A DNA stretch of 22,205 bases from GCA-2701705 sp036163455 (lineage in GTDB: Bacteria; Pseudomonadota; Gammaproteobacteria; GCA-002705445; GCA-002716945): positions 1-22,205 of the forward strand of contig JAYZKL010000017.1 of assembly GCA_036163455.1 (NCBI GenBank), given 5' to 3'. This document shows positions 1-7,185 of the stretch, piece by piece. The position numbers were made by a program, and so were the translations under genes. The notes below the pieces were generated by a model. The model saw only the letters and a program-made list of their open reading frames with translations, was not told the origin of the DNA and did no database searches. The stretch's first letter is position 1. Each line of letters opens with the position of its first letter.

Positions 1-245
1 TTTTGTTTTTAGATGAACCAAGCAGCAGTTTAGATCCATCAGCTACTTTAATTATTGAAAACCTTGTTAAACAAGTAACAAAACAAAAAGTAAAAGTCAT
101 TATGACTACACATGATATTATTCAAGCTAAAAGATTGGCTAATGAAATCTTATATTTTGATAACGGTAGATTATTAGAACAAGGGTCTTCAAATGAGATT
201 CTTAATAACCCAAAAAGTCTGACTTCTACTTATTATTTTCAATGA
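1..245 (+). CDS. tupC: Tungstate-type ABC transporter ATP-binding protein, C-terminal end (partial)
   Basis: Only the last 80 or so codons are present; the reading frame is open to the left edge. The fragment begins in the Walker B strand (LFLDEP), followed at once by the D-loop (SSSLDP) and later the H-loop switch histidine (TTHD), as in ABC transporter ATPases of the phosphate/molybdate/tungstate type. It ends with the usual tail in which a D-N-G-R turn leads to a helix ending near L-N-N-P. The stop codon overlaps the tupA start by four bases (ATGA), so the two are translationally coupled. That coupling to a TupA-type binding protein is the reason for calling it TupC rather than PstB or ModC. 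It would energise anion uptake at the inner membrane. The permease (TupB) should lie upstream, outside the window. Confidence 0.8.
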   Translation, partial: LFLDEPSSSLDPSATLIIENLVKQVTKQKVKVIMTTHDIIQAKRLANEILYFDNGRLLEQGSSNEILNNPKSLTSTYYFQ

Positions 246-1063
246 TCATTATTAAAACAATATTTAATTATGTGATATTATTACTCTTGGTTCTTAATCA
301 TAAAACAACTTCTGCGTCTGATAATTTTTTACTTCTACAAACTACCACTTCATTGAGAGATTCTGGCTTCCTTGAATATATAATTCCTAAATTTAATGAA
401 TTTAATCAAATAGAGATAAGATATGTAGCTGCTGGAACCGGTAAGGCAATTACTAATGCTAAAAATTGCGATGCTGACTTACTAATAGTCCATTCAAAAA
501 CAGATGAAATTGCATTTATTAAAAATAATTTTGGAAAAACTCGACAAGTACTTATGTATAATAAATTTGTTTTAGTTACCCCTAAGTCTAATCCAGCTAA
601 TATTTCTTCAAATGATGATATTGTTTCTGCATTTATAAAAATTGCTAATACTAAATCTACATTCTTAACACGATCAGATAATAGCGGAACCTACAAAGCA
701 GAGACAAGAATTTGGAATAGAGCGGAAATAAATCCTATCCTTAATAGCGGGGATTGGTACCTAGAATCAGGCCTGGGAATGGGCGCAACGCTCAATATTG
801 CAATAAACCTCGATGCATATGTGTTATCAGATAATGCCACTTGGTTGCAATTTAAGAATAAATATAATCATCATATAATTCCGATTAAAGATACTTATTT
901 ACTCAATATCTATAGCATTGTTACGATTAATCAAAAAAAATGTCCTAACACTAAGCGAGAGCTTGTAAATATCTTTAGTGCGTGGCTTCTATCTGATCAA
1001 GGCAAAGATGCTATCAATTCATTTACAGTTCATAATCAGCAGCTTTTCTATACATTTCACTAA
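242..1063 (+). CDS. tupA: Tungstate ABC transporter periplasmic substrate-binding protein
   Basis: 273 aa, the usual size for TupA. An N-terminal hydrophobic segment (residues about 7-19, VILLLLVL core) ends near S-A-S at 24-26 and looks like a signal peptide for periplasmic export. The mature protein opens with the TupA hallmark T-T-T-S at 34-37 followed by RDSGFL, and carries a second oxyanion-binding segment RSDNSGTYKAE at 144-154. In known TupA proteins these regions bind tungstate, with molybdate bound more weakly. The ATG overlaps the end of the ATPase gene by four bases, so this is the distal gene of a tup operon. Tungstate is the best prediction from the motif; molybdate or another oxyanion is possible. 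No molybdo- or tungsto-enzyme is visible in the window to show what the metal is for. Confidence 0.87.
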   Translation: MIIIKTIFNYVILLLLVLNHKTTSASDNFLLLQTTTSLRDSGFLEYIIPKFNEFNQIEIRYVAAGTGKAITNAKNCDADLLIVHSKTDEIAFIKNNFGKTRQVLMYNKFVLVTPKSNPANISSNDDIVSAFIKIANTKSTFLTRSDNSGTYKAETRIWNRAEINPILNSGDWYLESGLGMGATLNIAINLDAYVLSDNATWLQFKNKYNHHIIPIKDTYLLNIYSIVTINQKKCPNTKRELVNIFSAWLLSDQGKDAINSFTVHNQQLFYTFH

Positions 1064-1064
1064 T

Positions 1065-1096
1065 TTGATATTATAATTAGACATAATATATATTAT
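1065..1096 (+). promoter_or_regulatory. Possible sigma-70 promoter with AT palindrome upstream of the DCC gene
   Basis: Just after the tupA stop there is TTGATA (1065-1070), an 18-base spacer and TATATT (1089-1094). Positions 1083-1096 are a perfect 14-base palindrome (ATAATATATATTAT). The 77-base gap to the next gene is one of the longer ones here, which would suit a promoter. AT-rich DNA gives such matches by chance, so this is weak. Confidence 0.3.
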
Positions 1097-1140
1097 GCGA
1101 ATATATAGATACATTTCTGCAAACCTACCTATTCCAAAGT

Positions 1141-1497
1141 ATGATCAAAGTTCTCTTTAACAACAAATGCCCAATATGTTCCAAAGAAATTAATCATTAT
1201 AAAAAACTTAGATATAATGATATTAAATGGATAGATATCAATGATATAGATATTTGTTCTAAAATTTCTGGGAAGTCACATAGAGAACTATTACACAGAC
1301 TACATGTTATATATAACGACAAAATCTATGCAGGTTTAGGTGCATTTATCATTCTATGGGCAAATATCCCTAAATATAGATATTTATCCAAATTTATATC
1401 CTTCCCTGTCATCTATCAAATTTCTTATGTATTGTATGAAATCCTAGCAATAATTCTATTTGCTATAAATTTCAACCAGTTAAAAAGAAATCCTTAA
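1141..1497 (+). CDS. DCC-family (DUF393, YuxK-like) thiol-disulfide oxidoreductase-like protein
   Basis: 118 aa small protein. A thioredoxin-like start (MIKVLFNNKCPICSKE) puts a C-x-x-C pair at Cys10 and Cys13. The rest follows the DUF393/DCC pattern: a short helix, a predicted strand W-I-D-I, a central G-L-G-A-F followed by a hydrophobic helix, an x-P-K-Y-R-Y-L turn and a hydrophobic C-terminal helix with a conserved tyrosine. The family is named for its usual D-x-D-C-P-x-C motif; here the acidic positions are Asn-Asn-Lys, a mild departure. The biochemical role of the family is not settled, and a redox or membrane-associated role is usually inferred. It lies 77 bases after tupA, probably with its own promoter, and is convergent with the next gene (21 bases between stop codons). 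I see no good Shine-Dalgarno sequence before the ATG. Confidence 0.75.
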   Translation: MIKVLFNNKCPICSKEINHYKKLRYNDIKWIDINDIDICSKISGKSHRELLHRLHVIYNDKIYAGLGAFIILWANIPKYRYLSKFISFPVIYQISYVLYEILAIILFAINFNQLKRNP

Positions 1498-1518
1498 TCA
1501 TCTATAAGATAGAGATAT

Positions 1519-2379
1519 CTAATCAAGATGGCTTTTCATAGTTCCCATATTAGGAAAAACTTTAAGTATCTCAGAGAGTTTGAATAAAAGATTCTTATTC
1601 CCTATGGTTAGCCACTGATTTTGCCTGATTTGCCAGTAAAATCGACGAAGTATTGAAATCTCTTTAAGCTCTGAGCTTTTTACCCAAAATTCATTATCGC
1701 TAAGAAATTCATATGGGTGTAGGTAGATCAAAGGTAAAAAACCAGCTTCGACAGCCTTATTCATCAGTTTTTTTATTATATTTAGTGGCAATACCTTTAA
1801 ATAAGTACCCCCTATTACTCTTGCCTTGAATCCAGGTAAAACCTTATGACTATATATTGGAAATTCTATGAGCTTGTTATCACCAAAAATTTTCGTGTCT
1901 GTAGTTTTCTCAGGTTGATCCCTTTCTTCACAAACATAACTCGAATCATAAAGAAATCTCTTAGCTAGCTCTTCATACGCCCAATCATCATGCGGAAGAA
2001 TAGAAAAACTTGGAGCCCTAAAACCATAGACTGTTTTTCCTGAAGACTTGCTTATTACATCTATCGCTTCATCCAAAACTCTTGCAAAAGATTTTCTCCC
2101 AAGTTTATGGACATTGTCATGATAATAACTATGACATCCTATCTCATGCCCATTATTAGATAATTCTTTAATAATTTCTCCATGATCTCGTGCAACTTGT
2201 CCAGTTGTAAAAAAAGTAACTTCGTTTGAACCTGGAGAATTTTTTATAGTTTTCATTATACGTTCAATAGAAAACATTAGAGCGTTCTTACGAGTTTGAG
2301 GTTTTTTTATACCCAAAGATCGTTGTAGGTCATGAGAAAAATCTTCAAAATCAATTGATAAGTAGCACCCCTTTACCAT
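1519..2379 (-). CDS. Polysaccharide deacetylase (NodB-homology domain, carbohydrate esterase 4 type)
   Basis: 286 aa, cytosolic by appearance: no signal peptide. The NodB-type motifs occur in order: the first strand LSIDFEDF with Asp10 and Asp13 (catalytic base/metal ligand); TFFTTGQVA at 55-63; the metal-binding H-x-x-x-H pair His83/His87 within HSYYHD; the RAPSFS motif with Arg121; and the late IYLHPYEF motif with His221. Such enzymes remove N- or O-acetyl groups from sugars. The version with IDxEDF near the start resembles deacetylases found in exopolysaccharide and O-antigen gene clusters rather than secreted chitin or peptidoglycan deacetylases. The start codon shares one base with the stop of the upstream carbamoyltransferase gene (TAATG), so the two are made together. 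The substrate is probably a glycolipid or nucleotide-linked sugar, but this cannot be read from the sequence. Confidence 0.82.
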   Translation of the reverse strand: MVKGCYLSIDFEDFSHDLQRSLGIKKPQTRKNALMFSIERIMKTIKNSPGSNEVTFFTTGQVARDHGEIIKELSNNGHEIGCHSYYHDNVHKLGRKSFARVLDEAIDVISKSSGKTVYGFRAPSFSILPHDDWAYEELAKRFLYDSSYVCEERDQPEKTTDTKIFGDNKLIEFPIYSHKVLPGFKARVIGGTYLKVLPLNIIKKLMNKAVEAGFLPLIYLHPYEFLSDNEFWVKSSELKEISILRRFYWQIRQNQWLTIGNKNLLFKLSEILKVFPNMGTMKSHLD

Positions 2380-4163
2380 TATTTATCCTCCACCTCTTCT
2401 CTCCATTTCTGATCACATATATAAGAACCAACCACTAACCATTCCACAGAACTTCTAAGGAAACAATCAATCGCTTGTGATGGGTTTTCTACAATAGGTT
2501 CTTGTATATTAAAAGAAGTATTTAAAACAACCCCAATGCCTGTTTTCTTTTCAAACGCATCAATCAATTTCCAATATAATGGATTAGTTTCTTTATCTAC
2601 TGTGTGGACTCTTGCAGTACCATCTATATGCGTTACTGCCGGTATTATATTCTTCTTGTCCTCTCTAACGTTTGCAACAATGTTCATATAAGGAGAAGCT
2701 TGATCAATTTCAAAAAAATCATTAGCAACTTCTATTTTACATGATGGAGCAAATGGTCTAAACAATTCTCTTTTTTTTATTTTTTTATTTAAAATATTGC
2801 GGATGGAGTCATCTCTTGGATCTGCAATAAATGACCTATTTCCCAATGCTCGTGGTCCAAATTCAGAAGCGCCTTGGAACCAAGCTATTACTTCCTTACG
2901 TGAAAGTGCCGTAGAAATTAATTCTAACAATTCATCCTCATTAAATTTTTTCGGTAAAGGTAGGCCTTTATTTTTAAATGCAAGTTTAATAGCATCTTCA
3001 CTATATGTTTTTCCAAGATATGGCGTATTCATTGTTAAGGAGTTATGCGAAACTGATTTAAGTTTTGCATATTTCTTTTCTGCAAGAAATGTAGCTCCTA
3101 TTGCACATCCAGCATCATGTGGAGCTGGAGGAATTAAAATATTTTTAAATAATTTATTTTTTATAACTTTACCATTGGCTGTAACATTTAAACCACAACC
3201 ACCTGCAATATAAAGGTTTTCAAAATTTGGTTCCTGTTCTTTTGCCCAAACCAACATATGAAAAAAAATTTCTTCGAATGCTGATTGAACACTTGACGCT
3301 ATATTATGATGATGATCATTAAATTTGTCATTTGGTTGTCTGGGCTTACCAAGCTTACTTTCCAATTCTGATGAAAATACACCTCGTAATGCAGCATGAT
3401 AATTTAAGACTTTAGTGTTTAATTCATACTCCCCATTAATTTTTTTTTGCAAAATCTCATTTAAAATATAATCTTTGAATAGAGGCTCTCCGTATGGAGC
3501 TAAACCCATCATTTTGTATTCTCCTTCTAACATTCTAAAGCCTAAAAAACCTGTAAAAGCGCTATAATAATGACCTAAAGAGTTAGGCCATAAAATTGTC
3601 TTTAATCTTCTCTGAATATCTCCATTTACAGAATATATTACTGTTGAATCTGATTCCCCTCCTCCATCATAAGTAAGACAGATAGTACGTTTATGATGTG
3701 CAAGATGAAGAACGCTTGCAGCATGGCAATCATGATGGTCATAATATTTTATAGGTACAGAAAAATTACCAAATTCTTTTTTTATAATTGATTTAATTCT
3801 AAATAAATCTATCCAAGATCCTCTTAATTCAGGATAATTATCATTTATATTATCTCTTCCCCGTATAATTTCTGCCACACGTTTGGCACGAAATTTTAAA
3901 TTTTTTGGATCAGTAATAGCTCCTTTTAAAACAGCAAGGCTTCTATTCATAAATCTCCAAGGTTGCCAATAAACAGCAATTTGATCTAGATCAGAGATTT
4001 TTATATTTGCAGAATCTAAGCATGCTCTTATTGCATAAATAGGAAAGCCACCATCGTTTTTTAATCTAGTTAATCTTTCTTCTTCTATAGCAGCAACTAC
4101 ATTTCCATCAATAGTGATTGCAGCTGCACTATTCCCCATTGTAGATAAACCAAGAATTTTCAT
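2379..4163 (-). CDS. NodU/CmcH/TobZ-family carbamoyltransferase
   Basis: 594 aa, full length for the family. The N-terminal Kae1-like domain has EEERLTRLK (27-35), the metal-binding segment HHDCHAA (His143 and His147), YDGGG with Asp166, GEYKMMGLAPYG (214-225), AGGCGLN (320-326) and PAPHDAG with Asp350. The C-terminal YrdC-like domain follows: F-Q-G-A-S-E-F-G-P-R-A-L-G-N-R-S (429-444), RELFRPFAPS (465-474) and VLNTSFN (546-552). These enzymes convert carbamoyl phosphate and ATP to carbamoyl-adenylate and place the carbamoyl group on a hydroxyl of a sugar or antibiotic. The N-terminus reads G-L-S-T-M-G-N-S-A-A-A, without the His-Asp pair usual at this position (HHDSSAA in relatives). The gene overlaps its neighbours by one base on each side, tying it to a sugar nucleotidyltransferase upstream and a polysaccharide deacetylase downstream. 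A carbamoylated envelope glycan is the likely product. Confidence 0.87.
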   Translation of the reverse strand: MKILGLSTMGNSAAAITIDGNVVAAIEEERLTRLKNDGGFPIYAIRACLDSANIKISDLDQIAVYWQPWRFMNRSLAVLKGAITDPKNLKFRAKRVAEIIRGRDNINDNYPELRGSWIDLFRIKSIIKKEFGNFSVPIKYYDHHDCHAASVLHLAHHKRTICLTYDGGGESDSTVIYSVNGDIQRRLKTILWPNSLGHYYSAFTGFLGFRMLEGEYKMMGLAPYGEPLFKDYILNEILQKKINGEYELNTKVLNYHAALRGVFSSELESKLGKPRQPNDKFNDHHHNIASSVQSAFEEIFFHMLVWAKEQEPNFENLYIAGGCGLNVTANGKVIKNKLFKNILIPPAPHDAGCAIGATFLAEKKYAKLKSVSHNSLTMNTPYLGKTYSEDAIKLAFKNKGLPLPKKFNEDELLELISTALSRKEVIAWFQGASEFGPRALGNRSFIADPRDDSIRNILNKKIKKRELFRPFAPSCKIEVANDFFEIDQASPYMNIVANVREDKKNIIPAVTHIDGTARVHTVDKETNPLYWKLIDAFEKKTGIGVVLNTSFNIQEPIVENPSQAIDCFLRSSVEWLVVGSYICDQKWREEVEDK

Positions 4164-5053
4164 TAGATTAAATTTACCTTTTTTAAATATTCAATTGAAG
4201 TTTGACTTCCACAATCATACCAGTTTGAATCATGTTTTGTAACAATAGCTTCAGAAAATGCTGTTTCTAGATACATCTTATCAAAAGGATCATTTGTCAT
4301 AATTGTTTTAAACGTATCGCTATTCAATATAATACAATCATCAATCTTTTTAGAGTTATCTATAACGAGAGAAATAGTTTGGTAAGTATTAAAGAATTTA
4401 TCTTTAAAAACTAAATTATGTATTCTATTGTTAAAAAGGAAAATACCGGTATTCCATAAAAAATTGTCATTATTATATATTTTTTTAGCTAAAGAATTAT
4501 CAGGTTTTTCTAGAAAACTTTTAACTTTGTACAAATTTTGTGTTTCTGGAATTTCTTCTTTAAATTCAATATACCCATATTCAGAAGAACAATATTTTGG
4601 GATAACACCAATCAGCAATATTTTGCTTTGCATTCTTTTGATCATTATATCTATTATTTTTTCATTCAAATTAAAATTTTTCATTAAATGATCCGTTGGA
4701 CTTATGATTACCAGTTTTTCACCATATATTTTTTCGGAAAGATGTGAACCAAGTATACAACTTACGGCTGTATTTTTTGCAACTGGTTCGCAAACAATCT
4801 CACTTAATTCTATACTGACTTTATTAGACTGTTCTTTTACATATGATTTATATTTTTCATTGGTAATTACAATTGGTTTTTCAAATACCCTATCATCAGA
4901 AAATCTTAATAATGTCTGTTCAAATAATGTTTTTTTTCCAAAAAAATTAGAAAATTGTTTTGGTAATCCATCAGAGATATATTTGTTTACTCGAGTACCT
5001 TCACCTCCAGCTAGAAGTATTGGTAGAATTAAATTCGATTTTTCTTTATTCAA
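4163..5053 (-). CDS. Mannose-1-phosphate guanylyltransferase-like sugar nucleotidyltransferase
   Basis: 296 aa, matching the single-domain nucleotidyltransferase form without the C-terminal phosphomannose isomerase domain of long ManC/AlgA proteins. Motifs in order: the nucleotide-binding signature LAGGEGTR (14-21) followed by PKQF (31-34); EPVAKNTA (89-96); PTDH (119-122, metal/nucleotide Asp); YGYIE (159-163); FLEKPD (180-185); and LWNTGIF (199-205). This set is typical of ManC, which makes GDP-mannose from mannose-1-phosphate and GTP in the cytoplasm. The start is TTG at 5053, because no ATG or GTG lies before the glycine-rich loop. It sits inside the last codons of the upstream lipoprotein gene (8-base overlap) with no clear Shine-Dalgarno, so translation probably depends on coupling. 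It ends one base into the carbamoyltransferase start. A related GDP- or NDP-sugar specificity cannot be excluded. Confidence 0.8.
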   Translation of the reverse strand: MNKEKSNLILPILLAGGEGTRVNKYISDGLPKQFSNFFGKKTLFEQTLLRFSDDRVFEKPIVITNEKYKSYVKEQSNKVSIELSEIVCEPVAKNTAVSCILGSHLSEKIYGEKLVIISPTDHLMKNFNLNEKIIDIMIKRMQSKILLIGVIPKYCSSEYGYIEFKEEIPETQNLYKVKSFLEKPDNSLAKKIYNNDNFLWNTGIFLFNNRIHNLVFKDKFFNTYQTISLVIDNSKKIDDCIILNSDTFKTIMTNDPFDKMYLETAFSEAIVTKHDSNWYDCGSQTSIEYLKKVNLI

Positions 5054-5504
5054 ATTTAATCAGCAGTTGTTTTCTTGCTAATATATATTCGTCTTCACTT
5101 ATCAGACCTCTTAAATATTGATCTTTAAGAGTTTCAAGTTGGACTAGTGTTTTTGATACCATGACCTCGTACTGAGCATTTTTTGGTTTTGCACACCCTT
5201 TTTTCTGGTATAAGCGCAATAAATGCTCTTTTCTTTCAGAGGCATTGTATTCTGCATGAACAGATGTTCCGTATGTCACGAAATATGCTGGAAAAAAGAA
5301 TAAACCGGAAAGGATATTTTCATCTGTAGCACCCTTGTTTTGATGAGCCGTATCTTCATTAAGATTTGCTGCTTCGTAAGCAAGGAGTAACTCTTTGCAG
5401 CTCATAACCTCATCACCAGGTTGACGTATATCCATCGCCTTTGGTGTAGCACATGACGCAGCAAATATTAAAATTAATCCATATACTATTGATTTTCTTA
5501 TCAT
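5046..5504 (-). CDS. Putative lipoprotein with C-terminal SHOCT-like motif
   Basis: 152 aa, family not otherwise recognised. The first 18 residues form a lipoprotein signal peptide: Arg3-Lys4, a hydrophobic core (VYGLILIF) and a lipobox-like AASC with the lipidated cysteine at 18. Residue +2 is Ala, so it would probably be sorted to the outer membrane. Two further cysteines (36 and 104) could form a periplasmic disulfide. A hydrophobic stretch at about 66-77 (LSGLFFFPAYFV) may be membrane-associated. The final 30 residues (about 121-150) have the SHOCT pattern: L-x-x-L-K-D-x-Y-x-x-G-x-I-S-E-D-E-Y followed by K-x-x-L-L. The stop lies inside the start of the nucleotidyltransferase gene (8-base overlap), so this is the first gene of the carbamoyltransferase cluster. 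The 40-base gap upstream is very AT-rich and may hold the promoter. Confidence 0.65.
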   Translation of the reverse strand: MIRKSIVYGLILIFAASCATPKAMDIRQPGDEVMSCKELLLAYEAANLNEDTAHQNKGATDENILSGLFFFPAYFVTYGTSVHAEYNASERKEHLLRLYQKKGCAKPKNAQYEVMVSKTLVQLETLKDQYLRGLISEDEYILARKQLLIKFE

Positions 5505-5544
5505 TTATATAATTAGTTTAGATTTACTCTATATATATATTCTA

Positions 5545-6021
5545 TTATTTTTTTCTAAAAGTCCAAGGTTCTATGATAGGAGGATAATTCCATAAACCGG
5601 ACTTATGGGTTCTAGCATGCTCCTCCAAATTAATTAGATAATTGTTGGATCTATTTGATATATATACCCAAGCATTGCCACTTTTTATCATTTTTGCATT
5701 AATAAATATCTTTTTATCATCTGTATAAAGATAAATTTCTGCTAACTGCCTTCCATATCTATCATTTTTTTTTGTGTCTACTAGAATTTTTTTATTCAAG
5801 ATTAGGTCTTGTAAAAATTTTTTTGAAGCATTTCCATAGTTTTGCTTTATTTCAGGAGCATCAATGTATAATAATCTAATTTTTATATTCTTATTATTCG
5901 TTTGTACAATAATTGTATCTCCATCTGATACTTTCTTGACAATCCCCTCATATTCATAGGCTTTTACAATATTAAAAAAGAATAGTAAAAAGAATAAAAG
6001 AAATATTTTAAAGTTAATCAC
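5545..6021 (-). CDS. Exported staphylococcal-nuclease-like (thermonuclease family) nuclease
   Basis: 158 aa. A strongly hydrophobic N-terminal segment (residues about 4-18, rich in Phe and Leu) ends in V-K-A near 21 and looks like a signal peptide or anchor. The SNase domain follows: VSDGDTI (31-37), then IRLLYIDAPE (48-57) and DRYGR (87-91). Arg49, Glu57 and Arg91 have the spacing of the catalytic residues Arg35, Glu43 and Arg87 of staphylococcal nuclease; Asp54 fits the calcium site. The C-terminus G-L-W...P-W-T-F-R is also usual for bacterial members. It would cut DNA or RNA in the periplasm or outside the cell, possibly for nutrient recovery or defence; the role is inferred. The start is GTG at 6021, overlapping the metX stop by four bases (GTGA), so translation is coupled to metX. 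Confidence 0.83.
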   Translation of the reverse strand: MINFKIFLLFFLLFFFNIVKAYEYEGIVKKVSDGDTIIVQTNNKNIKIRLLYIDAPEIKQNYGNASKKFLQDLILNKKILVDTKKNDRYGRQLAEIYLYTDDKKIFINAKMIKSGNAWVYISNRSNNYLINLEEHARTHKSGLWNYPPIIEPWTFRKK

Positions 6022-7175
6022 AAACTATTAAGGAATTCTTTAATTGGATCTGAAAATTTTTCAGTATCTACTAAAAATGAATCATGGCCTTGAATTGAAT
6101 CTAAGGTTTTAAAAGTAACTTGCGTCCCAGCTAAAGATAGGCCTTCTGCAATTTCTTTTTGCTGTTGAATTGGAAACAATGTATCAGTATCTACTCCTAA
6201 CACTAAAGCTTTATTGATATTTGTTTTTGATAATGCATCAACTGTAGAATCGCCATGATCTGCAAGATCAAACCAATCCATTGCACGTGACAAATAAAGG
6301 TAACAATTAGCGTCAAAAATATTTTGAAATTTCACTGCATGATGTTCTAAATATGCCTCTATTTCATATTCAAAATTTGTGTTATCAATTCCAAATGTAT
6401 TTTGATTTATTAACGTTCCAGTTGTCTTCTTTCTTCCAAATCTCTGGATCCACTCAGTCGATGACCTGTATGAAGTCATTCCCAATTTACGTGCAATTCT
6501 TACTCCATTTAAAGGCGGCTCTTCATAAGAGTAAAATCCATTTTTCCAAAGAGGATCTTTTCTTATAACTTCACGCTGTAATGAACGAATTGCAATTGCA
6601 AATGGTAGTGCTTGAGTAGCAGTAGAAATGAAAATTATATTTTCTATAGATTTATTATGTAAGACCGAATATGCCAGTGCCTGCATTCCACCCATTGATG
6701 GTCCAATTAAAACTTTAATTTTATTGATGCCTAGTTTATCAATTAAAAGATTAGATGCATTGGCCATATCTTCAATCGTTAAAGCAGGAAAAGCTAATCT
6801 ATATGGTTTAGAAGTTTTTTTATTAATACTGACGGGACTCGTTGATCCAAAGCAACTTCCAAGAGAATTAATGCAAACTACATAGAATTTATCTGTATCA
6901 ATTGCTTTTCCAGAACCAACCATTGAATCCCACCAACCTGGAGAATTATTTTTATTAGATGCCGAAATATGAGAACTAGCAGACAATCCTGTAAAAACAA
7001 CAATCACATTTGTCTTGTTTTGATTGAGTTTACCCCATGTTTCATAAGCTATTTCTAGATTATCTAATGTGCCCCCTCTTCTCATTTCAAATGTATTAGC
7101 AACAGGCATAACAGTTGCTGATGTGTTGTCATGCTTAAACATTTGAATCACTTTCTTATTGTCTGTATTTTTCAT
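6018..7175 (-). CDS. metX: Homoserine/serine O-acyltransferase, MetX family (probably succinyl-specific)
   Basis: 385 aa alpha/beta-hydrolase of the MetX family. The nucleophile elbow is GPSMGGMQAL with Ser160; the other triad members are Asp331 (TDTLFP) and His364 (GHDSFL). PGWWDSMVGSGKAIDTDKF (79-97) and GSCFGSTSP (106-114) are family landmarks. MetX transfers an acyl group from acyl-CoA to homoserine in methionine synthesis. From memory, the segments T-G-L-S-A-S-S-H, Q-A-L-P-F-A-I-A-I-R-S-L-Q-R-E and A-M-D-W-F-D-L-A look like the Xanthomonas-type members, some of which are serine O-succinyltransferases for cysteine synthesis, so the acceptor could be serine. No database check was possible. 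ATG at 7175 is used; ATG at 7142 (residue 12) has a better purine-rich stretch upstream. It lies 10 bases after holB and overlaps the nuclease gene. Confidence 0.83.
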   Translation of the reverse strand: MKNTDNKKVIQMFKHDNTSATVMPVANTFEMRRGGTLDNLEIAYETWGKLNQNKTNVIVVFTGLSASSHISASNKNNSPGWWDSMVGSGKAIDTDKFYVVCINSLGSCFGSTSPVSINKKTSKPYRLAFPALTIEDMANASNLLIDKLGINKIKVLIGPSMGGMQALAYSVLHNKSIENIIFISTATQALPFAIAIRSLQREVIRKDPLWKNGFYSYEEPPLNGVRIARKLGMTSYRSSTEWIQRFGRKKTTGTLINQNTFGIDNTNFEYEIEAYLEHHAVKFQNIFDANCYLYLSRAMDWFDLADHGDSTVDALSKTNINKALVLGVDTDTLFPIQQQKEIAEGLSLAGTQVTFKTLDSIQGHDSFLVDTEKFSDPIKEFLNSL

Positions 7176-7185
7176 AAAGTGGATG

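Noticed and set aside
1095..1160. Short 21-codon open frame overlapping the start of the DCC gene, possible leader peptide
   Set aside because: No Shine-Dalgarno, no repeated regulatory codon and no attenuator hairpin follow it.
1498..1520. Possible bidirectional terminator between the convergent DCC and deacetylase genes
   Set aside because: The only stem is TCTAT/ATAGA (5 bp) with no T-run on either strand, too weak to call.
2797..3213. 138-codon plus-strand open frame inside the carbamoyltransferase gene
   Set aside because: It is antisense to a strongly conserved family domain, has no recognisable motif and is explained as a shadow frame.
4428..5081. Two plus-strand open frames opposite the nucleotidyltransferase gene, one with hydrophobic stretches
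   Set aside because: They lie wholly opposite a gene with clear catalytic motifs; the hydrophobic runs reflect T-rich antisense codons.
5505..5544. (AT)n tract before the lipoprotein gene as a defined promoter
   Set aside because: It can supply several TATAxx matches but no credible -35; too low in complexity to assign.
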